Shown here piece by piece: positions 1 to 7,953 of a DNA stretch of 42,312 nucleotides. Each line of letters begins with the position of its first letter. The first letter of the stretch is position 1. Source of the stretch: VGBO01 sp964453335 (GTDB lineage: Bacteria; Actinomycetota; Acidimicrobiia; Acidimicrobiales; CAIXPF01); NCBI GenBank assembly GCA_964453335.1, contig CAYVOK010000022.1, positions 1 through 42,312 on the forward strand. Direction: 5' to 3'. The notes under the pieces were generated by a model that was not told the DNA's origin, ran no database searches, and saw only the letters and a program-made list of their open reading frames with translations. The position numbers and the translations under genes were made by a program.

Positions 1-359
1 TCATGCTCGGGACCTACGCACTGTCGGCGGGCTACTACGACGCCTACTACGGCAAGGCCTTGCGGGTCCGGACGCTGCTGCTGCGGGAGTTCGCGGCCGC
101 GTACGAGCGGTTCGACGTGTTGCTGTCGCCGACGTCGCCGACGACGGCGTTCCCCTTCGGGGCGAAGACCGCGGACCCCTTGACGATGTACCTGAACGAC
201 GTGTGCACGATCCCGTCGAACCTGACCGGCCATCCGGCGCTGTCGGTGCCCTTCGGGGTCGGCGACGACGGGTTGCCCGTCGGTGTGCAGCTGCTCGGTC
301 CGGCGCTGGCCGAGTGCACGTTGTTCCGGGCGGCTGCGGTGCTGGAGGCGGGACGATGA
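1..359 (+). CDS. gatA: Glu-tRNA(Gln)/Asp-tRNA(Asn) amidotransferase subunit A, C-terminal part
   Basis: This is the last ~118 residues of GatA, the amidase subunit of GatCAB, which releases ammonia from glutamine for transamidation of misacylated tRNA. The gene enters the window already open, so the amidase-signature Ser-Ser-Lys region lies upstream and is not visible. What is visible matches the GatA C-terminus: the stretch beginning LGTYALSAGYYDAYY, then LLSPTSPTTAF, MYLNDVCTIPSNLTG and LPVGVQLLGP. The stop codon TGA (357-359) overlaps the ATG of gatB (356-358) in an ATGA arrangement, so the two subunits are probably translationally coupled. gatC would be expected just upstream of the window. 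The assignment is firm because gatB follows directly. Confidence 0.95.
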   Translation, partial: MLGTYALSAGYYDAYYGKALRVRTLLLREFAAAYERFDVLLSPTSPTTAFPFGAKTADPLTMYLNDVCTIPSNLTGHPALSVPFGVGDDGLPVGVQLLGPALAECTLFRAAAVLEAGR

Positions 360-1792
360 CCACCGACGGTTGGGAGACGGTGATCGGGCTCGAGGTGCAC
401 GTCGAGCTCGCCACGGCGACCAAGCTGTTCTCCGGCGCGCCGAACCACTTCGGTGCGGCACCGAACACGAACGTCGACCCGACGAGCCTCGGTCTGCCGG
501 GTTCGTTGCCGGTGCTGAACGAGCGGGCGGTCGAGCTCGCGATCCGGGTCGGTCTGGCGCTCCACTGCGACGTGCGTCCGTCGACGTTCGCCCGCAAGAA
601 CTACTTCTACCCGGACATGCCGAAGGACTTCCAGATCTCGCAGTTCGACGAGCCGATCAACGTCGGCGGCTGGTTGGAGCTGCCGTCGGGCACCCGGATC
701 GGGATCACCCGGGCGCACCTCGAGGAGGACACCGGCAAGACGACCCACGTCGGTGGCAGCGGCCGGATCGGCGGTGCCGACCACGCGCTCGTGGACTACA
801 ACCGGGCGGGCGTCCCGCTGCTCGAGATCGTCGGCGAGCCCGACCTGCGCAACTCGGACGACGCACGTGCCTACGTCGAGGAGCTGCGGCAGATCCTCGT
901 GGCGATCGGTGCGTCGGACGGGAAGATGGAGGAGGGTTCGCTCCGCGTCGACGCGAACGTGTCGGTGCGCCGTCCGGGGGAGCCGTTCGGGACGCGTTGC
1001 GAGATCAAGAACGTGAACTCGTTGCGTTCGCTCGGCCGGGCGATCGACTACGAGGCGGCCCGCCAGATCGACCTCGTGACCGACGGCGGCACGGTGCGCC
1101 AGGAGACCCGGCACTGGGACGAGGCATCGGGTCGCACCCTGCCCGGCCGTTCGAAGGAGGACGCGGAGGACTACCGCTACTTCCTCGAACCCGATCTCGT
1201 GCCGCTGGTGCCCGATCCGGTGTGGATCGAACGGATCCGGGCGGAACTGCCGCCGCTGCCCGCCGACCGGCGGGCGGCACTCGCCGCCGCCGCAGGGAGG
1301 CCGCCCTCCGACGGTGAGGTCGTGGTCGCGGTCGCCCGCGGTCTCGACGACCTCGCCGTCCGCGCGATCGGTCTCGGCGCCGACCCGGCCCGGGTGCTCA
1401 CCCACGTCGAGCACAACCTCGCGGTCGACGGCGCCGCCGACCTCACACCGACGGCGTTCGCCGCCCTCGTGGCGCTCGAGACCTCGGGCGCGTTGACGGC
1501 GACGCAGACCAAGGACGTGCTCGCCACACTCGTCGCCGAAGGCGGGGCCGGTGACCCTGCCGCGATCGCCGCGGCGAAGGGGTACGAGGCGATGGCGTCG
1601 GACGCGCTCGCGGACGCCGTCGACGCCGTGATCGCCGACAACCCGGGCGAGTGGGCGCGCTACGTCGAGGGTGACGAGAAGGCGCGCGGCAAGCTGACGG
1701 GGTTCTTCGTGGGACAGGTCATGAAGCGCACGCGCGGCCAGGCCGACGGCAAGGCGGTCACCGCGCTGCTCGCCGCCCGGGCCGACGGGTAG
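356..1792 (+). CDS. gatB: Glu-tRNA(Gln)/Asp-tRNA(Asn) amidotransferase subunit B
   Basis: GatB binds the misacylated tRNA, activates its side chain with ATP and receives ammonia from GatA. The protein is 478 residues, the usual length. It begins MTTDGWETVIGLEVHVELAT, the family signature. Further conserved blocks are NYFYPDMPKDFQISQ, LEEDTGK, DYNRAGVPLLEIV, MEEGSLRVDANVSVR and CEIKNVNS (kinase-like core). The last ~150 residues form the YqeY-like tail domain that contacts tRNA, ending near GKLTGFFVGQVMKRT. The ATG at 356 overlaps the gatA stop. The next gene begins 11 nt after the stop, and its -10 box overlaps the gatB TAG. Presence of GatAB with only GluRS seen in the window fits indirect Gln-tRNA formation. 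Confidence 0.97.
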   Translation: MTTDGWETVIGLEVHVELATATKLFSGAPNHFGAAPNTNVDPTSLGLPGSLPVLNERAVELAIRVGLALHCDVRPSTFARKNYFYPDMPKDFQISQFDEPINVGGWLELPSGTRIGITRAHLEEDTGKTTHVGGSGRIGGADHALVDYNRAGVPLLEIVGEPDLRNSDDARAYVEELRQILVAIGASDGKMEEGSLRVDANVSVRRPGEPFGTRCEIKNVNSLRSLGRAIDYEAARQIDLVTDGGTVRQETRHWDEASGRTLPGRSKEDAEDYRYFLEPDLVPLVPDPVWIERIRAELPPLPADRRAALAAAAGRPPSDGEVVVAVARGLDDLAVRAIGLGADPARVLTHVEHNLAVDGAADLTPTAFAALVALETSGALTATQTKDVLATLVAEGGAGDPAAIAAAKGYEAMASDALADAVDAVIADNPGEWARYVEGDEKARGKLTGFFVGQVMKRTRGQADGKAVTALLAARADG

Positions 1793-1795
1793 CCT
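1790..1795 (+). promoter_or_regulatory. -10 box of the histidine phosphatase gene, leaderless type
   Basis: TAGCCT lies 7 nt before the GTG at 1803 and shares its first three bases with the gatB stop codon. No Shine-Dalgarno sequence precedes the GTG. The spacing predicts a transcript starting at or next to the start codon. This is inferred from the pattern shared by about a dozen genes in the window. Confidence 0.5.
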
Positions 1796-1802
1796 CCGGC
1801 CC

Positions 1803-2510
1803 GTGAGCGCACAGCACGACCAGCCCGCCGAGGAGATCCGGCAGATCCGGTTCCAGGCGGAGCCCGGCAGCACGGAGATCCTCCTCGTCCGTCACGGCGA
1901 GTCGGCCCCGTTCCGGCCGGACCAGCCGTTCGACCGGGTCGACGGGCACGGCAACCCGCCGCTCGCCCCGGACGGCCTGTGGCAGGCGGAACGGGTCGGG
2001 GAGCGTCTGCGGGACGAGGTGATCCACGCGATCTACGTGACGACGCTCGTGCGCACCCACCAGACCGCCGCACCGCTCGCCGCTGCGCTCGGGTTGACCC
2101 CGGTCGTGGAGGCCGACCTCCGGGAGATCCACCTCGGCGAGTGGGAAGGGGGCCTGCTGCGCAAGAAGGCGGCCGACCTCGACCCGCTCTACGTCGAGAT
2201 GCAGGAACGTCAGGACTGGGGGGTCATCCCCGGTGCGGAGAGCTTCGAGACCCTGCGGCGGCGCTGCGTGGCCGGCATCGAGCGGATCTGTGCCCGCCAT
2301 CCCGACGAGCGCGTCGCCGTGTTCGTGCACGGCGGTGTGATCGGTGCCCTGCTGGCACACGCGACCGGGTCGCAGCCCTTCGCGTTCGCGGGTGCGGACA
2401 ACGGTTCGATCCACCACGTCGTCGTGCGCGGTGCCGACTGGAAGCTGCGGGCGTACAACGACACCGCACACCTGGGCGGGTTCTCGAGCCGCGCCCAGGC
2501 CCTCACCTGA
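1803..2510 (+). CDS. Histidine phosphatase family protein (phosphoglycerate mutase-like)
   Basis: This 235-residue protein belongs to the histidine phosphatase superfamily, whose members transfer phosphate through a phosphohistidine. The catalytic RHG motif is in EILLVRHGES near residue 29-32. Other family blocks are TTLVRTHQTAAPLA (second Arg), LREIHLGEWEGG (acid region) and VFVHGGVIGALL (second catalytic His). The ~25 residues before the RHG core look like a variable N-terminal extension. Substrate cannot be told from sequence; acidimicrobial and mycobacterial relatives are annotated as phosphoglycerate mutase family without proven function. It starts with GTG. Its last 8 bases overlap the end of the convergent MATE gene. 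Confidence 0.9.
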   Translation: MSAQHDQPAEEIRQIRFQAEPGSTEILLVRHGESAPFRPDQPFDRVDGHGNPPLAPDGLWQAERVGERLRDEVIHAIYVTTLVRTHQTAAPLAAALGLTPVVEADLREIHLGEWEGGLLRKKAADLDPLYVEMQERQDWGVIPGAESFETLRRRCVAGIERICARHPDERVAVFVHGGVIGALLAHATGSQPFAFAGADNGSIHHVVVRGADWKLRAYNDTAHLGGFSSRAQALT

Positions 2511-3837
2511 CGGCGCCGACGACCGCCCAACGGCCGCCCCGGAACCGGTGGCCGAGCGTGACGGCCCGGACCGCCATGAACCACACGAGGGCACCCCACA
2601 GGCCCCACAGTCCGCCGCGTCCGGTTGCGACGGCGATCGCAGCGGGGAGGAACGCCGCGAACGCGACGGCCATGGCGCCCGCGAGGTAACGCTGGTCGCC
2701 CGCCCCGATGAGGATGCCGTCGAGGGCGAACACGACGCCGTTGAGCGGTTGGGCGAGTGCGACGACGACGAGCGTGCCGACGAGCAGCGCCTGCACCGCC
2801 GGGTCGGGGGTGAACAGGCCGGGGACGGCGCCGCGCCCGACGAGCAGCGCGGCGCCGCCGACCGCGCCGGCGAGCGCGGACCAGAGCATCGCCCGGCCCG
2901 CGAGGCGTCGGGCGGTGGTGACGTCGCCGGCACCGAGGGCACCACCGACCATGGTCTGTGCGGCGATGGCGACCGAGTCGAGGGCGAGGGCGCCGAGCGA
3001 CCAGATCTGGAACCCGATCTCGTAGGCGGCGAGTTCGGCGCCGCCGAGGCCGGCGGCGACGGTGACCCCGGCGAGGAGGGAGCCGCGCAGAGCCGCGGTG
3101 CGGACGAGCAGATGGGCGCCGACGACGAGCAGCCGGCGGATCGCCGCGATGTCGGGGGCGAGGGGGGCGCCGAGCCGCCGGGCGGCGCGCACCACCCGGG
3201 TGACGAACACGGTGGCAGCCGTCGTCTGCGCGACGACGGTGGCGAGCGCCGATGCGCCGATGCCGTACCCGAACCCGAAGATGAGCACCACCTCGAGCAC
3301 GCCGTTGCCGACCGCGGTGACGAGCGCGAGCACGAGCGGGGTGCGGACGTCGCGCAGGCCGCGCAGGTACCCGACACCGGCGAGGCCGACGAGGAGTGCG
3401 GGGACCCCGACGAGGCTGATCTTCAGGTACGTCCACGCGTGCACCGCGACCGCACCGCGTCCGCCGAGCACGGTGATGAGCGCCTCACCGCCGAGGACGC
3501 CGGCGCCTGCGAGCGCGACGCCGAGGCCGAGTGCGAGCCACAGGCCCTGCACCGCCTGTGCTGCGGCCCGGCGCTCCTCGCCGGCGCCGAGGAGGCGGGC
3601 GACGGCGGCCGTCGTGCCGTAGGCGAGGAAGATGAACACGGCGTACCCGGTGAGCAGGATCGCCGATGCGAGCGCGAGCCCGCCGAGCTCGTCGGTGCCG
3701 AGATGGCCGACCACCGCGGTGTCGACGAGGACGTAGAGCGGTTCGGCGACGAGGGACCCGAATGCGGGGACGGTGAGCCGCCACAGCGTGCGGTCCGACT
3801 CGTCGGGACGGAGCCGGTCGGGCCAGGGGACTCCCAT
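2503..3837 (-). CDS. MATE family efflux transporter (DinF-like)
   Basis: This 444-residue polytopic membrane protein resembles the DinF branch of the MATE family, which exports organic cations or drugs using Na+ or H+ gradients. Family features are the N-terminal IWRLTVPAF-like segment (here LWRLTVPAFGSLV), LYVLVDTAVVGHLGTDEL near residues 33-52, then alternating hydrophobic segments consistent with 12 helices in two six-helix halves. The second half carries EIGFQIWSLGALALDSVAIA and GDITTAR-like GDVTTARR. Arg-rich loops fit the positive-inside rule. The ATG at 3837 sits 9 nt after a TAGGCT box, so it may be leaderless. It is divergent from ilvD. The transported substrate is unknown; a role in amino-acid metabolism would be speculation. 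Confidence 0.9.
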   Translation of the reverse strand: MGVPWPDRLRPDESDRTLWRLTVPAFGSLVAEPLYVLVDTAVVGHLGTDELGGLALASAILLTGYAVFIFLAYGTTAAVARLLGAGEERRAAAQAVQGLWLALGLGVALAGAGVLGGEALITVLGGRGAVAVHAWTYLKISLVGVPALLVGLAGVGYLRGLRDVRTPLVLALVTAVGNGVLEVVLIFGFGYGIGASALATVVAQTTAATVFVTRVVRAARRLGAPLAPDIAAIRRLLVVGAHLLVRTAALRGSLLAGVTVAAGLGGAELAAYEIGFQIWSLGALALDSVAIAAQTMVGGALGAGDVTTARRLAGRAMLWSALAGAVGGAALLVGRGAVPGLFTPDPAVQALLVGTLVVVALAQPLNGVVFALDGILIGAGDQRYLAGAMAVAFAAFLPAAIAVATGRGGLWGLWGALVWFMAVRAVTLGHRFRGGRWAVVGAVR

Positions 3838-3846
3838 CGGCGCGGG

Positions 3847-3852
3847 AGCCTA
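3847..3852 (-). promoter_or_regulatory. -10 box of the MATE transporter gene
   Basis: On the minus strand this reads TAGGCT, 9 nt before the ATG at 3837, with no Shine-Dalgarno between. It fits the TANNNT leaderless pattern found at many starts here. The ilvD -10 box lies only 19 bp away on the other strand, so the two promoters are packed back to back. Confidence 0.45.
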
Positions 3853-3871
3853 CCGGTCGACCCCGCGGCAC

Positions 3872-3877
3872 TAGTGT
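3872..3877 (+). promoter_or_regulatory. -10 box of ilvD, leaderless type
   Basis: TAGTGT lies exactly 8 nt before the ilvD ATG at 3886. There is no room for a ribosome binding site, so the mRNA probably starts at or next to the ATG. No good -35 hexamer is seen. Unlike ilvB and leuB, no leader peptide or terminator precedes ilvD. Confidence 0.5.
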
Positions 3878-3885
3878 CCGTGCCC

Positions 3886-5565
3886 ATGGCGGAGAACATG
3901 AAGCCCCGTTCCCACGAGGTCACCGACGGCTACCAGAAGGCGCCGGCCCGGGCGATGTTGCGTGCCGTCGGCATGACCGACGACGACTGGTCGAAGGGCC
4001 AGGTCGGCGTGGCGTCGTCGTGGAACGAGGTCACGCCCTGCAACATGCCGCTCGACCGTCTCGCCAAGCGGGCGAAGGACGGGGTGCGTGACGCGGGTGG
4101 GTTCCCGCTCGAGTTCTGCACGATCGCGGTGTCGGACGGCATCTCGATGGGGCACGAGGGCATGCACGCCTCGCTCGTGAGCCGGGAGATCATCGCCGAC
4201 TCGGTGGAGTGCGTGATGCACGCCGAGCGGCTCGACGCGCTCGTCGCCCTCGCGGGCTGCGACAAGTCCCTCCCCGGGATGATGATGGCGGCGGCCCGGT
4301 TGAACATGCCGACGGTGTTCCTCTACGGCGGGTCGATCCTGCCAGGTGAGCACAACGGCCAGATGCTCGACATCGTTTCGGTGTTCGAGGCGGTCGGCGC
4401 GTATGCGACCGGGTCGATCTCCGCCGAGGAGCTGCACGAGATCGAGTCGAAGGCGTGCCCGTCGGAGGGTTCCTGCGCGGGCATGTTCACGGCGAACACG
4501 ATGGCGTCGGTCGGTGAGGCCCTCGGTCTGTCGCTGCCGGGTTCCGCGTCGGCGCCCGCCCCCGACGGTCGGCGTGACGAGTACGCGTTCGCGTCGGGCC
4601 GTGCGGTGATGAACCTGCTGCGGGCGAACATCCGCCCCCGCGACATCCTCACGAAGGCGGCGTTCGAGAACGCGATCGCGATGGTGATGGCGCTCGGCGG
4701 TTCAACGAACGCGGTGCTGCACCTGCTCGCGATCGCGTACGAGGCCCGTGTGCCGCTCGAACTCGAGGACTTCAACCGCATCGCCGCGAAGGTGCCCCAC
4801 ATCGCGGACACCCGCCCGCACGGCCGGTACGAGATGGTCGACATCGACCGGGTCGGTGGTGTGCCGGTCGTCATGCAGATGCTCGCCGAGCGTGGCGTGC
4901 TGCACCTCGACGAGATCACCTGCACCGGGCGCACCGTCGCCGAGAACCTCGAGATGGTGAAGGCCCCCGGCCCCGACGGCGAGGTGATCCACGGCTGGGA
5001 CCGTCCCCTGCACGACGTGGGCGGCATCGCCGTGCTGCGCGGTTCGCTCGCCCCGCAGGGTGCGGTGGTGAAGGTCGCCGGTATCGACGTCGACCGGTTC
5101 GAGGGCACGGCGCGGGTCTTCGACGGTGAGCAGGCCGCGCTCGAGACCGTCCTCGCCGGCGGGATCAACCCCGGGGACATCGTCGTGATCCGCTACGAGG
5201 GTCCGAAGGGCGGCCCGGGGATGCGCGAGATGCTCGCGATCACCGGCGCGATGAAGGGTGCGGGCCGCGGGTCGGACGCAGCGCTCATCACCGACGGCCG
5301 GTTCTCGGGCGGGACGCACGGGTTCTGTGTCGGCCACGTCGCACCGGAGGCGGTCGACGGGGGGCCGATCGCGTTCGTCGCCGAGGGTGACCGGATCGTC
5401 ATCGACGTGCGGAACCACACGATGGACCTGCTCGTCGACGACGCGACCATCGCCGCGCGGCGTGCGGACTGGAAGCTGCCCGAGCCCCGCTACACGAGTG
5501 GCGTGCTCGCCAAGTACGCGCGGCTCGCGCAGGGTGCGGAGAAGGGCGCGATCACCCTCGCCTGA
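3886..5565 (+). CDS. ilvD: Dihydroxy-acid dehydratase
   Basis: IlvD dehydrates 2,3-dihydroxy-isovalerate and 2,3-dihydroxy-3-methylvalerate to the keto acids of valine and isoleucine. The 559-residue length is normal. The likely cluster ligands are Cys52 (in EVTPCNMPL), Cys125 (in AGCDKSLPGMM) and Cys197 (in CPSEGSCAGMFTANTM, with Cys191 at its start), the layout of the actinobacterial [2Fe-2S] type. The C-terminal half contains EGPKGGPGMREML and DGRFSGGTHGFCVGH. The reading frame is open far upstream, but homology to IlvD starts near MKPRSHEV, and the ATG at 3886 (or a second at 3898) fits both this and the -10 box. It stands alone, 10 kb from ilvBNC, and is convergent with the F420-type oxidoreductase gene. 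Confidence 0.97.
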   Translation: MAENMKPRSHEVTDGYQKAPARAMLRAVGMTDDDWSKGQVGVASSWNEVTPCNMPLDRLAKRAKDGVRDAGGFPLEFCTIAVSDGISMGHEGMHASLVSREIIADSVECVMHAERLDALVALAGCDKSLPGMMMAAARLNMPTVFLYGGSILPGEHNGQMLDIVSVFEAVGAYATGSISAEELHEIESKACPSEGSCAGMFTANTMASVGEALGLSLPGSASAPAPDGRRDEYAFASGRAVMNLLRANIRPRDILTKAAFENAIAMVMALGGSTNAVLHLLAIAYEARVPLELEDFNRIAAKVPHIADTRPHGRYEMVDIDRVGGVPVVMQMLAERGVLHLDEITCTGRTVAENLEMVKAPGPDGEVIHGWDRPLHDVGGIAVLRGSLAPQGAVVKVAGIDVDRFEGTARVFDGEQAALETVLAGGINPGDIVVIRYEGPKGGPGMREMLAITGAMKGAGRGSDAALITDGRFSGGTHGFCVGHVAPEAVDGGPIAFVAEGDRIVIDVRNHTMDLLVDDATIAARRADWKLPEPRYTSGVLAKYARLAQGAEKGAITLA

Positions 5566-5572
5566 CGCCGGT

Positions 5573-5593
5573 GCCGTCCCCGGAGGGGACGGT
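5573..5593. terminator. Bidirectional hairpin between ilvD and the F420-type oxidoreductase gene
   Basis: Left arm CCGTCCCC (5574-5581), loop GGA, right arm GGGGACGG (5585-5592) make a perfect 8-bp stem, extended by one G-T pair. It sits in the 27-nt gap between two convergent genes and touches the stop codon of the minus-strand gene. There is no T-tract on either side, so it would be a U-less terminator of the kind common in actinobacteria. Confidence 0.45.
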
Positions 5594-6492
5594 CAGCGGA
5601 ACGCCGGGAGGACCTCCGCCGCGAGCAGGCGGTGGTTCTCGTCGGTGTAGCTCTGGTGGCACGCCGAGGCGAGCATCACCGTCTCGGCGCCGGCGTCGAG
5701 GAACGGGCGCAGCTGTGCCACGACCTCGTCGGGGGTGCCGGCGAGCGCATAGCGGCCGACGAGGCGGGAGAAGTCCTGCGCGTACTGCTTGGAGAGCCGT
5801 TCGACGGCCATCCGGCGTGCCTCGTCGCCGTTCGGGTGCACGCAGGTGAAGATGAACAGCCCGCGGCGGATCGGCGACTTCCCGTCGGCCCGGCGCATCG
5901 TGTCGATCGTCTCGATGCTCTCGTGCAGCATCTCCGGCGTGTACATGTACGGCAGCCAGCCGTCGGCGAGGTGCGCAGCCCGGCGCATCGCCGCCTTCTG
6001 CCGCCCGGCGACCCAGATCGGCAGGGGCTTCTGGATGGGTGCCGGGTCGATGTTCACCCCGCGGCACGTCGTGAACCGGCCGTCGAAGTCGACGTCGCGT
6101 TCGGTGAACAGTCGCCGGCACAGGGCGAGCGCTTCGTCGGTGCGCGGCCCTCGTTCCGCGACGGGGACGCCGCACGCCTCGAACTCGTGCGGGAGCTCGC
6201 CACCGATGCCGACGCCGAGGTGGTAGCGGCCGCCGGACGCGACGTCGAGTGTGGCGGCGAGCTTGGCGAGCAGGGCGGCCGGGTAGAGCGGCACCAGCAC
6301 GATGGTCGACATGAGCTCGATCCGGCTCGTCGCCCCCGCCGCGGCGGCGAGGGAGATGAACGAGTTCGACACGGACACGTTGAAGGACACGTGCTCGCCG
6401 GTGCCGACGATGTCGAACCCGGCCTCCTCGAACTCACGGGCCTGCGCTGCGGCGCCCTCGATGCGGGTGAGCGTGATCCCGAAGGCGACCAT
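5593..6492 (-). CDS. LLM-class F420-dependent oxidoreductase (luciferase-like)
   Basis: This 299-residue protein has the bacterial luciferase-like monooxygenase fold, a TIM barrel that in actinobacteria often binds reduced coenzyme F420 rather than FMNH2. Visible family blocks: FEEAGFDIVGTGEHV near residues 21-35, SRIELMSTIVLVPLYPA, GGRYHLGVGIGGE and PLPIWVAGRQKAAMRRAA. The C-terminal part has GTPDEVVAQLRPFLDAGAE, typical of F420-type members. The substrate is unknown. The ATG at 6492 has a good ribosome binding site (GAGGAG) in the 18-nt gap after the methyltransferase, so it is probably the last gene of the operon that starts at 9526. Use of F420 rather than FMN is an inference from family membership. 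Confidence 0.88.
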   Translation of the reverse strand: MVAFGITLTRIEGAAAQAREFEEAGFDIVGTGEHVSFNVSVSNSFISLAAAAGATSRIELMSTIVLVPLYPAALLAKLAATLDVASGGRYHLGVGIGGELPHEFEACGVPVAERGPRTDEALALCRRLFTERDVDFDGRFTTCRGVNIDPAPIQKPLPIWVAGRQKAAMRRAAHLADGWLPYMYTPEMLHESIETIDTMRRADGKSPIRRGLFIFTCVHPNGDEARRMAVERLSKQYAQDFSRLVGRYALAGTPDEVVAQLRPFLDAGAETVMLASACHQSYTDENHRLLAAEVLPAFR

Positions 6493-6510
6493 CGCGGCTC
6501 TCCTCGTCGT

Positions 6511-7953
6511 TCAGATGTCGGTGCGGGTGGCGACCACGAGGATCGACAGGCCGAAGGGTAGGCGAGCGGAGGGCCGCCGGAGCACCCGCCGTTCGAGACG
6601 GGCGAGGGTGCCGAAGACCGCGGCGAGCACCGGGTTCGCGGACGACTCGTCGTCGGTGTCTCCGAGGAGACGGCCGAGCGGGGTGCGGCGGGTGAGCCAG
6701 GCGAGGGGGACGAGGTAGCTGAAGTAGTAGCTGGCCCGGTCGATGCGGAACCCGGCGGCTGCCACGACGTCGACGATCTCGCCCCGGCGGTACCGCCGCC
6801 GGTGCCCGGCCCGTTCGTCGTGGTCGCTCCAGAGGCCCTGGTAGGCGGGGACGGTGAGCACGAGCGTGCCGCCCGGTCGCACGACCCGCGCGTACTCCCG
6901 CAGTGCGAGCCGGTCGTCGTCGAGGTGCTCGACGACCTCGAGGGAGGTGAGCACGTCCGCGCACGCGTCCGCGAACGGGAGCTGTTCGGCGAGGGAGGCG
7001 AGCACGGTGCCGGAGCCGACCCGGGTGCGGGCGGCGGCGAGCGCGTCGTCGGACAGGTCGGTGCCGGCGACGGTGCGGGCACCTGCGGCGGCGAGCAGGT
7101 CGAGGACCTCGCCGGTGCCGCACCCGATGTCGAGGGCGGTGCCGCCCGCGGGGACGCGCCCGGCGAGCAGGTCGGTGAGGATCTCGCGGCGGGCCCGGTA
7201 CCACCAGTGGTCCCCGGCGTGGCGTTCCATCGTCGCGAAGTAGGCGGCGTCGGGCTGGTCGCCCGGACGACCGGCGGGTCGCTCACCGTCGGTGCGGGTG
7301 CCGACGATCAGCAGGTGGGGATGCGGGTACCCGCGGTCGATACGGGTGGTGCGGACCTCGAGTCCGGCGTCGCGCAGCGTCGCGGCGAGGTCGTCGGGGC
7401 GCACGAAGTCGACGTGGTCGCCCTCGGTGATGCGTGCGACGCGGGTGGCGGCGAGCTCCTGCCCGGTGGCGAGCCGGTACTTCCAGCGCGGGGTGGTCGC
7501 GATCTCCTTCACGACGATGCGTCCGCCGGGGGCGAGCGCGGCCGCGGCGGCCCGCAGCAGCCCGAGCGCCTCGTCGCGGCCGAGGAGGTAGAGCACGTCG
7601 GTGATGACGATGCCGTCCCAACGCGGCTCGTCGTCGGGCACCCACCCCGGTGGCACGGCGTCGAAGGCGACCCGCCCGCCGAGCGACCCGCCGGCACGTC
7701 GGGCGGCGTCGATCTTGCGGGCGTCGACGTCGACGCCGCGCACGGTGCGCGCCGGGTCGGTGAGCGCGAGGTGGCGGGTGAACGCACCGTGGCCGCACCC
7801 GATGTCGAGGATCCACCCGCTCGGGACCTCGGCCGCGACGCGTTCGAACGGGCAGGTCCGCCAGCGGAGCGCGACGTGGGCGCGCGTGCCCAACGGGAGG
7901 CGGCGGTAGGCGGCGAGGGTGCGCCGGGCTGCGGGCGAGGGGAGGGGTCTCAC
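6511..7953 (-). CDS. Fusion of two class I SAM-dependent methyltransferase domains
   Basis: The 480-residue protein carries two complete Rossmann methyltransferase modules in one frame. The first has its SAM motif I, DIGCGHG, at residues 50-56, an acidic GVDVDARKI strand and GIVITDVLYLL. The second has DIGCGTG at 275-281, GTDLSDDAL, then TSLEVVEHLDDD and VVRPGGTLVLTVPA. The hinge at about 220-250 contains FATMERHAGDHWWYRARR, normally the N-terminus of stand-alone enzymes of this kind near glycosyltransferases. I placed the start at GTG 7953, which overlaps the stop of the deacetylase gene (GTGA); a GTG-started frame extends to 8043 but would overlap it by 94 nt. Substrates are unknown; the neighbours suggest lipid-linked or envelope glycans. 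Confidence 0.85.
   Translation of the reverse strand: MRPLPSPAARRTLAAYRRLPLGTRAHVALRWRTCPFERVAAEVPSGWILDIGCGHGAFTRHLALTDPARTVRGVDVDARKIDAARRAGGSLGGRVAFDAVPPGWVPDDEPRWDGIVITDVLYLLGRDEALGLLRAAAAALAPGGRIVVKEIATTPRWKYRLATGQELAATRVARITEGDHVDFVRPDDLAATLRDAGLEVRTTRIDRGYPHPHLLIVGTRTDGERPAGRPGDQPDAAYFATMERHAGDHWWYRARREILTDLLAGRVPAGGTALDIGCGTGEVLDLLAAAGARTVAGTDLSDDALAAARTRVGSGTVLASLAEQLPFADACADVLTSLEVVEHLDDDRLALREYARVVRPGGTLVLTVPAYQGLWSDHDERAGHRRRYRRGEIVDVVAAAGFRIDRASYYFSYLVPLAWLTRRTPLGRLLGDTDDESSANPVLAAVFGTLARLERRVLRRPSARLPFGLSILVVATRTDI

Noticed and set aside
2344..3885. Upstream extension of the ilvD frame by about 510 codons.
   Set aside because: It is antisense to the MATE exporter and has no IlvD homology before residue M1/M5. 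The -10 box and ATG at 3886 explain the start.
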